From Elusimicrobiota bacterium (GTDB lineage: Bacteria; Elusimicrobiota; Elusimicrobia; UBA1565; UBA9628): 21,115 bases of DNA. Numbering within the stretch: the stretch's first letter is position 1; each line of letters starts with the position of its first letter. This document shows positions 15,495 to 21,115 of this stretch, piece after piece. The position numbers and the translations under genes were made by a program. Under the pieces are notes generated by a model, which was not told the DNA's origin, made no database searches, and worked only from the letters and a program-made list of their open reading frames with translations. The stretch spans positions 1 to 21,115 of the forward strand of contig JAGWMT010000024.1 in assembly GCA_028871595.1 (NCBI GenBank), read 5' to 3'.

Positions 15495-15530
15495 GAGCGG
15501 CGGGCCCGAAAAGGCCCGCCGCTCTTTTTT
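15495..15530 (+). terminator. strong intrinsic terminator
   Basis: GAGCGGCGGGCC (15495-15506) and GGCCCGCCGCTC (15513-15524) form a perfect 12-bp GC-rich stem around the 6-base loop CGAAAA, followed directly by six T (15525-15530). It lies 16 bases after the stop codon at 15478 and is the clearest terminator in the window. Confidence 0.95.
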
Positions 15531-15536
15531 GTCCCA

Positions 15537-15553
15537 TTGGTGCCAGGCTTTAA
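15537..15553 (-). repeat. right copy of an imperfect inverted repeat
   Basis: TTGGTGCCAGGCTTTAA matches the reverse complement of 14594-14611 (TTGGTGTCAGGCATTTAA) except for one substitution and one single-base gap. It sits 6 bases past the terminator, so the pair encloses the leader end, gene and terminator of the secreted protein. Confidence 0.5.
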
Positions 15554-15601
15554 GACATTAAATTAGCGGATTTACACAAGGCCGATTTCCCGCGAATTCA
15601 G

Positions 15602-15716
15602 AGTTCCAATCCTTCGCTTTTTGGAACTGGGACCTTTGTCGGAACCGGGCTGGGACCTCGGGCCCAGGACGACTTTCGCGTCGCGTGTTACGATTCAAGG
15701 AGAGCCCGGTTCGGGC
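15602..15716. promoter_or_regulatory. structured region upstream of the peptide-barrel-protease operon
   Basis: Several arms lie in this gene-free stretch. AGTTCCAA (15602-15609) pairs with TTGGAACT (15621-15628). GAACCGGGCT (15642-15651) pairs with AGCCCGGTTC (15703-15712). GCCCG (15704-15708) can instead pair locally with CGGGC (15712-15716) just before the Shine-Dalgarno. TGGGACCT occurs twice as a direct repeat (15628-15635, 15651-15658). A possible extended -10 box, TGT plus TACGAT (15686-15694), would start transcription near 15701, in which case only the local hairpin would be in the RNA and the upstream arms would be DNA sites. An earlier start would allow switching between the long-range and local stems. 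Confidence 0.4.
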
Positions 15717-15732
15717 CATATAGAGGAGAACC

Positions 15733-15891
15733 ATGAAGAGAACCTCCGCCGCCAACGGACGCCGTCACGGAGTCCGCTCGAAAACCGCCTTGGAGACGCG
15801 CGGCGTGAAGACCGTGCTCACCTTCGAGAGCCGCGCCCGGGTTTATTGCTGGTCCACGGACCGCGGGGTCCGTCCCGTCATCAAGCATTGA
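15733..15891 (+). CDS. small basic protein of unknown function, 52 residues
   Basis: A short gene with AGGAG (15724-15728) 4 bases before its ATG. The product has 13 Arg/Lys residues in 52, a single cysteine (near VYCWSTDRG) and no hydrophobic segment, so it is a soluble, strongly basic peptide. It starts MKRTSAANGRRHGVRSK and ends VRPVIKH. I know no family for it. The stop codon overlaps a TTG that is the best start for the next gene (TTGA, 15888-15891), so even if the peptide has no function of its own, its translation should deliver ribosomes to that start. It could be a coupling leader peptide, a nucleic-acid-binding peptide, or a real small protein linked to export; the sequence does not decide. 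Confidence 0.6.
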   Translation: MKRTSAANGRRHGVRSKTALETRGVKTVLTFESRARVYCWSTDRGVRPVIKH

Positions 15892-17021
15892 AGAGGCTTC
15901 GGCCGCCTTTGGCGGCCTTGCTTTTGACTCTTGCCGCGACGTCCGCGCGCGCCAATCCCAGCCTTTCCGATGACTTCGGGGCCATGTCGCAATGGCTGAG
16001 TCACGAGATGGCGCAGGGTCTGGCGTTCAACGCGGGCGAAACGTTCGACCCGCCCAAGGAAGTGCAAGGCTACTATCTCCAGCCGGACATCTCGTTGGGC
16101 GTCGGCAAGATCCCGTTCGACAAGCGGGAATTCCCGGCGCTGCAGACGCAGGCCCTGCAGGACGAGGGCGGCTCCGACCTGTTCCCCAGTTCCACGCTGT
16201 TCCCGAACCTGGCCCTCCATCTGCGCATGGGCCTGCCTTGGCGCGGCGACGCCTACGTCCGCTTCGCCGACGCGACCACTCCGCCCAACTACAAGATCTC
16301 TCCCACCATGACCGCGAAGGTCCAGACCAACTCCTTCGGCTTCGGCATCCGGCAGCATTTCTTCGGCCAGGACGATTGGCCGACCTTGACGGTCGGGGCG
16401 CACTTCAATCACGTCCGCGGCTACACAAACTTGAAGGGTAAGTTCACCATCAACAGCAACGGCTTGACGCAGGACGACGGCTTCACGGGCAACATCCGGT
16501 GGAACATCAACAGCTACGCCCTGACGGCCATCCTGTCGCACAGCTACGGATCCTGGACGCCTTTCGCCGGGATGGGCTACAACTACACGACCGGTTCGGT
16601 CAGCGCGTCGCTGGATCTGCAGGCGTCGTCGGTCAATACGCGCGTCTTCGGCGCCGGCAGCGACCGTCCGGAAAAGAGCCAGGGGCGCGAGATCGTGGGC
16701 GTCTCCTATGACCGGCCCACGTGGAGCTTCTTCGCCAACGGCGAGCTCAAGGCCCTGGGCCAGCTCCAGTACCGCAGCTACATCGTGGACGCCGGGTTCG
16801 CCCTGCCGTTCGATATCGGCCGAGGGCCGAAGCTGATCTACCGGCGGCTGCCCAACGGCGCGACGCCGAAGTCCCTCCGACCCAAGCGGGTGATGATCGA
16901 CGAAGACGCCCCGGCGCCGGCCGAAGAACCCGCGCCGGCCCCGAAGCCGAAGCCGAAGCCGAAGCCGCGCCGCCGCGCGCGTCCGGAAAGCGATCCCGGC
17001 GACATGATTTTCTTGAAATGA
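15888..17021 (+). CDS. outer-membrane beta-barrel-like protein with Pro/Lys-rich tail
   Basis: A 377-residue protein when started at TTG 15888. This start gives a textbook signal peptide, MKRLRPPLAALLLTLAATSA ending in RA before NPSLSDD, and overlaps the stop of the 52-residue gene by 4 bases (TTGA). An ATG exists in frame at 15621 but would add about 90 residues of Arg-rich sequence read through the promoter region and the small gene, so I reject it. Residues about 60-305 alternate short amphipathic strands rich in Tyr, Phe, Gly and Asn (for example SFGFGIRQHFFG, SYALTAILSHSYG, TPFAGMGYNYTTG, QYRSYIVDAGFALPF), as in a small outer-membrane barrel. The last 45 residues are a flexible tail of Pro, Ala and Lys with KPKPKPKP followed by an Arg-rich stretch, ending MIFLK. 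Its stop overlaps the ATG of the protease gene. The barrel may anchor or pass the protease; this is inference. Confidence 0.8.
   Translation: MKRLRPPLAALLLTLAATSARANPSLSDDFGAMSQWLSHEMAQGLAFNAGETFDPPKEVQGYYLQPDISLGVGKIPFDKREFPALQTQALQDEGGSDLFPSSTLFPNLALHLRMGLPWRGDAYVRFADATTPPNYKISPTMTAKVQTNSFGFGIRQHFFGQDDWPTLTVGAHFNHVRGYTNLKGKFTINSNGLTQDDGFTGNIRWNINSYALTAILSHSYGSWTPFAGMGYNYTTGSVSASLDLQASSVNTRVFGAGSDRPEKSQGREIVGVSYDRPTWSFFANGELKALGQLQYRSYIVDAGFALPFDIGRGPKLIYRRLPNGATPKSLRPKRVMIDEDAPAPAEEPAPAPKPKPKPKPRRRARPESDPGDMIFLK
16941..16964 (+). repeat. hexanucleotide repeat (CCGAAG x4) coding Pro-Lys
   Basis: Four tandem copies of CCGAAG encode the Pro-Lys run in the tail of the barrel-like protein. Unit length is a multiple of three, so copy-number change would lengthen or shorten the tail without a frameshift. 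Confidence 0.85.
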
Positions 17022-20000
17022 AGAAATACGGCACGACGACGCGATGGATCGCCTCCGCGCTCAGCGCGGCGCTGGCGCTGTCGTCGTTCGGGCCGGCGGC
17101 CGCGTCCGCCGCCGCCCAGGAGTTCGTCGCGGGCGCCGCCGCGCGCACCGGCGGGAGCCCGGCGCTGGTCGCCGCGCCGTCGATCGGCGTTTCGCCGTTG
17201 CCGACTTTGCCGGCCTCCGCGGCCGCCCCGCTGGGCGTTTCCGTCCCCGCGCCGTCGCCCGGACCTCTCGCCGCGCCCGTCGCTCTGACTCCGGCGCTCC
17301 CGCTCGCGGCGGCTCCGCCGGCGGCCGTTCTTCCCGTCGCGGCCGCGCCGGCGGCGCACGCCGCCTCGGCCGCCTCCGCCGTCGCCTCGTTCGCCGAGCG
17401 CGTCGCGCGACCGCTGGCCGACCCGCGCGTGAACGCCGCCGCGCATTTGGACCGGATATACGACGCGTCGGCCGCGGGCTCCTCCGCTCCGGACTTCGGG
17501 GGGGTCTTGGGCGCGGCGTCGGACGGACCTTCGGGCCTGACGCCGGCCGCCGCCCGCAATGGCGCGCGCGCGCCGATCGTCGCCGAGGCGCTCCCGCCGC
17601 GCGCGGAGAGAGAAGAGCGCTCCGCGCGCTATCCACTGGTCCTGGCGCTCGTCGCCGGCGGGGCCTGGGCGGTCTTGAAGGCGGTCGGGTTGGGCGCTCT
17701 TCACTTCACCGCGGCCGCGTCGGCCCCGCACGCGGCGGTCTCCGCCGTGGTCGGCGTCGCGGCCGCGTCGGCGCTGTTCGCCGCGGGCGCCTTCGCGCTG
17801 AACGCCGTGGTGGACGCGGCCGCGTTCGCGGCCGCGCTTTGGCGCGGCAAAGGCGTCACCGACGAGCAGTTCCGCGCCTTCGTCCGTCGCGAGGTCGCCG
17901 AAGGCCGCCTGGACGGCAACGCCGCGGCCTTGCTCAAGCCGTACCGGCCGCAGGGACGCTTCACGGACATGACCTTCGCGTTCGCGGCGCGCGGTTCCAT
18001 CTGGATCCGCCCCGAGCTGGCCGCGTCGCCGGCGATCTTCCGGCTGGTCATGGTCCACGAGCTCCAGCATCTGAAGGCGTCCTCGACCCGGGGCCCTCCG
18101 CGCCGGGGACTGCGCGGGCTGCTGTCGGGACTGCTGTCGGAAAGCCGGGCCCGCGCCGCGGAGCTGCGCGGCACGCGGGGCCTCAAGGAGCTCAAGGTCC
18201 CCGCGCTGGAGCGCGCGATGCGCCAGGCGCAGATCTCCCTGAAGCTGGCGCGGCCCTACGAGATCCTGGTGCTTAATCCGGACACGAAGGAGCTTTCGGA
18301 TCCGAAGCTGTACGAGGGCCTCTCCAACGGCGCCGCGAAGGTCACCTCACTGGAGGGCGCCGAGCCCGCCAAGGCGCTGAGCGCGGCGGCCGGCAAGGAC
18401 TACCAGGCCGTGGTGTTGGGCGCGCCGGCCTCGCTCCTGCCGGGTCCGGCCACGAAGGACCACCTCCGCCTGGAGACCGCCCTGAAGCAGTTGGACAGCC
18501 TCTACGTCCTGGCGACCCGGCTGGTCCCGCGAGCGGCCTCTTTCACCCCGGACAGCGCCGACGCCCGCGCCTACGCCGATCTGGCCGACAAGGCCGCGCG
18601 CCTGCGCGCCGCGGGCTCGCCGCGCAAGGCGATGGCCTCCTTCGAGAACGACGTCCGCCGGTTGTGGCGGCAGATCGCCGCGGCGAAATTGAAAGGGGTC
18701 GGCGTCTCGGACTTGGTGGACGACCTGTACGGCGGCCTGCGCGACCGCGGCACGGCGTTTCTGTCCTTCGCGCCCGAGGATCACGGCGTCGTCACCTGGG
18801 AGAGGCTGCTGCGCTACTGGGAGGCGGAGGACGGCGGCCAGTTCCGCGTGACGCGGGTGGACTTGGAGAACGGCGGCCATATTCTCATCCTGCGGAAGGT
18901 GGAGGCCCGCGTGGGACTTTGGCTGAGGCCGATCGCCGGCGGCCGCATCGAGTCCTCCGCCGCCCGCGCCGACGAGACCGAGGAGGGCCGCGCCGCCGCG
19001 CGCGCGTCGCTGACCGCGGCCGGTTACGCCGAGCAATTGAAGCTGTTCGACTCCATGGACGTGTCCGTGCGCCACGTGTTCGGCGCCGACGTGGGGCGCC
19101 AGGAAATCTACATCACCGTCCCGCGCCGCCACGCCGCCGCGATCCGCAAGTACGTCACCGCGCGGGCGGAGTCGGCCATCGGCAGTTCGAAGGCGGACTT
19201 CCGCACCCATTTGGTGGAATCCTCCGGCATCCACGAGGTTCCGCCCGTTTGGCAGGCGGGCATCACCGGCAACGGCGGCCGGATCATGTGGATCGACACC
19301 GGCGCGGACGCCACGCACGAGGATTTCGCGGGCCGCTTGGACGTCATCGACATGGTCAACGAAGGCCCCGAGGACTGGGTGGGCCACGGCACGCACGTGG
19401 CGGGCATCTCGATCTCCGGCGGCGCGCCGTTCCTGGGCATGGCGAAGGGCGCTTCGGGCACGATGGCCAAGGTGTTCTCGCGCGAGGGCCAGGGCGCTTC
19501 CGACGGCGAGATCATGGGCTCGGCCGCCATCGCGCTCAAGAACGGCTACGACGTGATCAGCCTCAGCCTCGGCAGCCGCGGCGGCTCCTCGGACAACCTG
19601 GCCGAGTTTTTCTCCCAGCTGACCCACCAGAAGAATTCCAACGGCGACTACCCGATCGTCTCCGCCAGCGCCGGGAACTCCGGCCCGTTCGACAAAACCT
19701 TGAGCCAGCCCTCCGCCGGCGTGGACGTGCTGGCCGTGGCCGCGGCGGCGAAGAGCCTGGACGACGGCAAGCCGGAAATCGCCTTCTACAGCTCCGTGGG
19801 CCCGGACGTGGACCGTCGCTACTCGGTCAAACGCCTGCGCCTGAAGCCGGAGATCACCGGCATCGGCGGAGACGTGACCACTCCGCCGGGCTCCAGCAAC
19901 GTCTATGAGTTCGGCGTGTACTCGGCGAAGTCGAAGGATTCCCAGCGCTCGTCGTCCGATCTCCCGGACGGGCGCCATACCGGCATGTCGGGCACCTCGA

Positions 20001-21115
20001 TGTCGAACCCGGCCGTCGCCGCGATCGCCCTGTTGGTGCGGATGGCGATGAAGGGCGTGGGCAAGACCGATCCCTTCGTCGCGGAAAACCTGCCGTTCGT
20101 CGTGAAGGCCGTGCTGATGCGCTCGGCGAAGGATTTGGAGGCGCCGCTGTGGTTCCAGGGCGCGGGTTTGGTGGACGCCTGGGCCGCGGTCAAGCTGGTC
20201 GGCGCGGCGATCGGCCGGGATTTCGGCGCCGGCCTGAAGCGCTTCCTGCGCCTGGCCGCCGGTCCGCCCGCCGAGGGCTGGGATTGGGTCGTCCGACTGA
20301 AGGCCGTCGCGGACGCCGAGGACCGGGTCTTCTCGCCCACCGAGGTTCCCCGGGCTCCCGCCGCGGCGGAGCCGCAGGCCGACGAGTCGGCCCAGGGCTC
20401 CGAGGAGGAGCCGCACGAGGACGTGGAAACACCGGAGCCCGCTCCGACCGGGAACGCCGCCGCGGCCGAGGCCGCGAAGCGCTTCGCCGCGGCGCGCGAC
20501 CGCGAGGCGCCGGGCCTGATCGCCGCGCTGAAGGACCCGGTGTGGCTGGTGCGTCAGCGCGCCGCGTTCGCGCTGATGAACCTGCGCGCGTCGTCCGCGG
20601 CTCTGGCCCTCTCCGATGCCGCGTTGAACGACCCCGACGCGCGGGTGCGGCAGACCGCCCTTCTGGCGCTGGCCGAGATTCCGACGCACGCCGTGGACGT
20701 CCTTTTGCAGAAGGCGACGGCGGACCCGCGCTGGGACGTGGGCGTGTACGCCGCCTACGCGCTGGCGCGGCGCGGCGACCGGAGCGGCGCCGCGCGCATC
20801 GTCGCCGAGCTCTCCAGCCCGGACAAGCGCGCCCGCTACGCCTCCTCCTGGCTGGCCGGTCAGTTGGGCATTCAGGCGACCGCCGCCGAGGCGGAGGCGC
20901 TGTCGGCCCGCGTGAAGGACCGCGCCGAGCGGGGCAACATCCGGCACCTGGCCACCGCCGCGCTCTCGAACCTGGCCGACGCGTCGCCCGAGGCGATGAG
21001 CGACCGCGTCGTGACCGACCTGCTGGAGGCGGCGGGCCCGGACAACATCGCGCTGACGCGCACCATCGCCAAATTCTTTCCGGTGGCCGTCAACGACCGC
21101 GGCTTCGTCGTACGC
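17018..21115 (+). CDS. large exported protein: zincin motif, subtilisin (S8) domain, HEAT-like repeats; 3' end beyond window
   Basis: The frame stays open for 1366 codons to the right edge. The start ATG overlaps the barrel gene stop (ATGA). Order of parts: signal peptide (MKKYGTTTRWIASALSAALA, on to about 33); Ala/Pro-rich low-complexity stretch to about 190; two hydrophobic segments (about 205-225 and 235-262); then FRLVMVHELQHLKAS with H347, E348 and H351, a zincin HExxH, with SESRARAAEL about 25 residues on as a possible third ligand; a region of unknown type (about 390-740) whose end resembles a subtilisin propeptide; an S8 domain with D760 (WIDTGAD), H790 (GHGTHVAGI), N887 (SAGNSG) and S994 (GTSMSNP); an acidic Pro/Glu linker (about 1105-1145); and HEAT-like helical repeats from about 1146 (DPVWLVRQRAAFALMNL, DPDARVRQTALLALAEI). 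The serine protease triad is complete. The zincin part may be active or structural. Action in the periplasm or outside is expected. Confidence 0.9.
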   Translation, partial: MKKYGTTTRWIASALSAALALSSFGPAAASAAAQEFVAGAAARTGGSPALVAAPSIGVSPLPTLPASAAAPLGVSVPAPSPGPLAAPVALTPALPLAAAPPAAVLPVAAAPAAHAASAASAVASFAERVARPLADPRVNAAAHLDRIYDASAAGSSAPDFGGVLGAASDGPSGLTPAAARNGARAPIVAEALPPRAEREERSARYPLVLALVAGGAWAVLKAVGLGALHFTAAASAPHAAVSAVVGVAAASALFAAGAFALNAVVDAAAFAAALWRGKGVTDEQFRAFVRREVAEGRLDGNAAALLKPYRPQGRFTDMTFAFAARGSIWIRPELAASPAIFRLVMVHELQHLKASSTRGPPRRGLRGLLSGLLSESRARAAELRGTRGLKELKVPALERAMRQAQISLKLARPYEILVLNPDTKELSDPKLYEGLSNGAAKVTSLEGAEPAKALSAAAGKDYQAVVLGAPASLLPGPATKDHLRLETALKQLDSLYVLATRLVPRAASFTPDSADARAYADLADKAARLRAAGSPRKAMASFENDVRRLWRQIAAAKLKGVGVSDLVDDLYGGLRDRGTAFLSFAPEDHGVVTWERLLRYWEAEDGGQFRVTRVDLENGGHILILRKVEARVGLWLRPIAGGRIESSAARADETEEGRAAARASLTAAGYAEQLKLFDSMDVSVRHVFGADVGRQEIYITVPRRHAAAIRKYVTARAESAIGSSKADFRTHLVESSGIHEVPPVWQAGITGNGGRIMWIDTGADATHEDFAGRLDVIDMVNEGPEDWVGHGTHVAGISISGGAPFLGMAKGASGTMAKVFSREGQGASDGEIMGSAAIALKNGYDVISLSLGSRGGSSDNLAEFFSQLTHQKNSNGDYPIVSASAGNSGPFDKTLSQPSAGVDVLAVAAAAKSLDDGKPEIAFYSSVGPDVDRRYSVKRLRLKPEITGIGGDVTTPPGSSNVYEFGVYSAKSKDSQRSSSDLPDGRHTGMSGTSMSNPAVAAIALLVRMAMKGVGKTDPFVAENLPFVVKAVLMRSAKDLEAPLWFQGAGLVDAWAAVKLVGAAIGRDFGAGLKRFLRLAAGPPAEGWDWVVRLKAVADAEDRVFSPTEVPRAPAAAEPQADESAQGSEEEPHEDVETPEPAPTGNAAAAEAAKRFAAARDREAPGLIAALKDPVWLVRQRAAFALMNLRASSAALALSDAALNDPDARVRQTALLALAEIPTHAVDVLLQKATADPRWDVGVYAAYALARRGDRSGAARIVAELSSPDKRARYASSWLAGQLGIQATAAEAEALSARVKDRAERGNIRHLATAALSNLADASPEAMSDRVVTDLLEAAGPDNIALTRTIAKFFPVAVNDRGFVVR

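Noticed and set aside
15621..15887. ATG-initiated 90-residue extension of the barrel-like protein
   Set aside because: It would bury the signal peptide and cross the intergenic structures and the small gene; the TTG at 15888 explains all features.
18347..20947. Open frame of about 866 codons on the minus strand opposite the protease gene
   Set aside because: Its composition (Arg, His, Gly, Val) is that of an antisense shadow in GC-rich DNA; the plus frame holds the conserved subtilisin motifs.
1..21115. tRNA, rRNA, CRISPR arrays, IS elements or prophage genes
   Set aside because: I found no cloverleaf-like segment, no regularly spaced repeats, and no transposase, integrase or phage structural motif in any frame examined.

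Overview
The window is gene-dense, GC-rich bacterial chromosome (third positions almost all G or C) with no rRNA, tRNA, CRISPR array or recognisable insertion sequence. The many secreted proteins with short Ala-rich signal peptides, an outer-membrane barrel-like protein and a lipoprotein indicate a diderm. The full-length SMC and the style of secreted protease and envelope genes remind me of high-GC Elusimicrobiota genomes from environmental assemblies. That placement is an impression from sequence style, not a search result, and I hold it at about 50-60%.

Layout. (a) 1-2037, minus strand: a signal-peptide zincin (HELTH motif) translationally coupled by a 4-base ATGA overlap to a small lipoprotein cut by the window edge. 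(b) 2038-2221: a divergent control region with two sigma70-type promoters facing apart, a perfect 10-bp-arm palindrome between their -35 boxes, and a second inverted repeat in the leader of the plus-strand gene. (c) 2222-5758, plus: a complete SMC chromosome condensin ATPase without scpA or scpB beside it. (d) 8709-5771, minus: a three-gene set of an unknown 211-residue protein, a secreted DUF4932-like protein that lacks its expected metal-binding HExxH, and a secreted PAP2 acid phosphatase. (e) 8773-10434, plus: a GT-C type membrane glycosyltransferase with a TPR-like tail, running into (f) 11476-10439, minus: a secreted beta-propeller-like protein. (g) 11526-14480, plus: a membrane GT2 glycosyltransferase overlapping a SPASM-type radical SAM enzyme, then a metallophosphoesterase with its own start signal. 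(h) 14624-15478: a secreted protein of unknown function with its own promoter and a very strong intrinsic terminator, the whole unit bracketed by imperfect inverted repeats. (i) 15733 to the right edge: an apparent operon of a 52-residue basic peptide, an outer-membrane barrel-like protein with a TTG start, and a very large secreted or membrane-anchored protein (at least 1366 residues, open at the window edge) that carries a zincin motif (HELQH), a complete subtilisin (S8) triad and HEAT-like repeats. The three genes are linked by 4-base start/stop overlaps.

Taken together the window is mostly an envelope and secretion neighbourhood: proteases, sugar transferases, phosphatases and exported proteins of unknown function, with the housekeeping smc gene embedded in it. 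The signals are of two kinds. Several genes have an ordinary Shine-Dalgarno sequence. Others have an (often extended) -10 box exactly 6-7 bases before the start codon and no Shine-Dalgarno, as expected for leaderless mRNAs. Most real genes are closely packed; no gene-free stretch exceeds about 255 bases.
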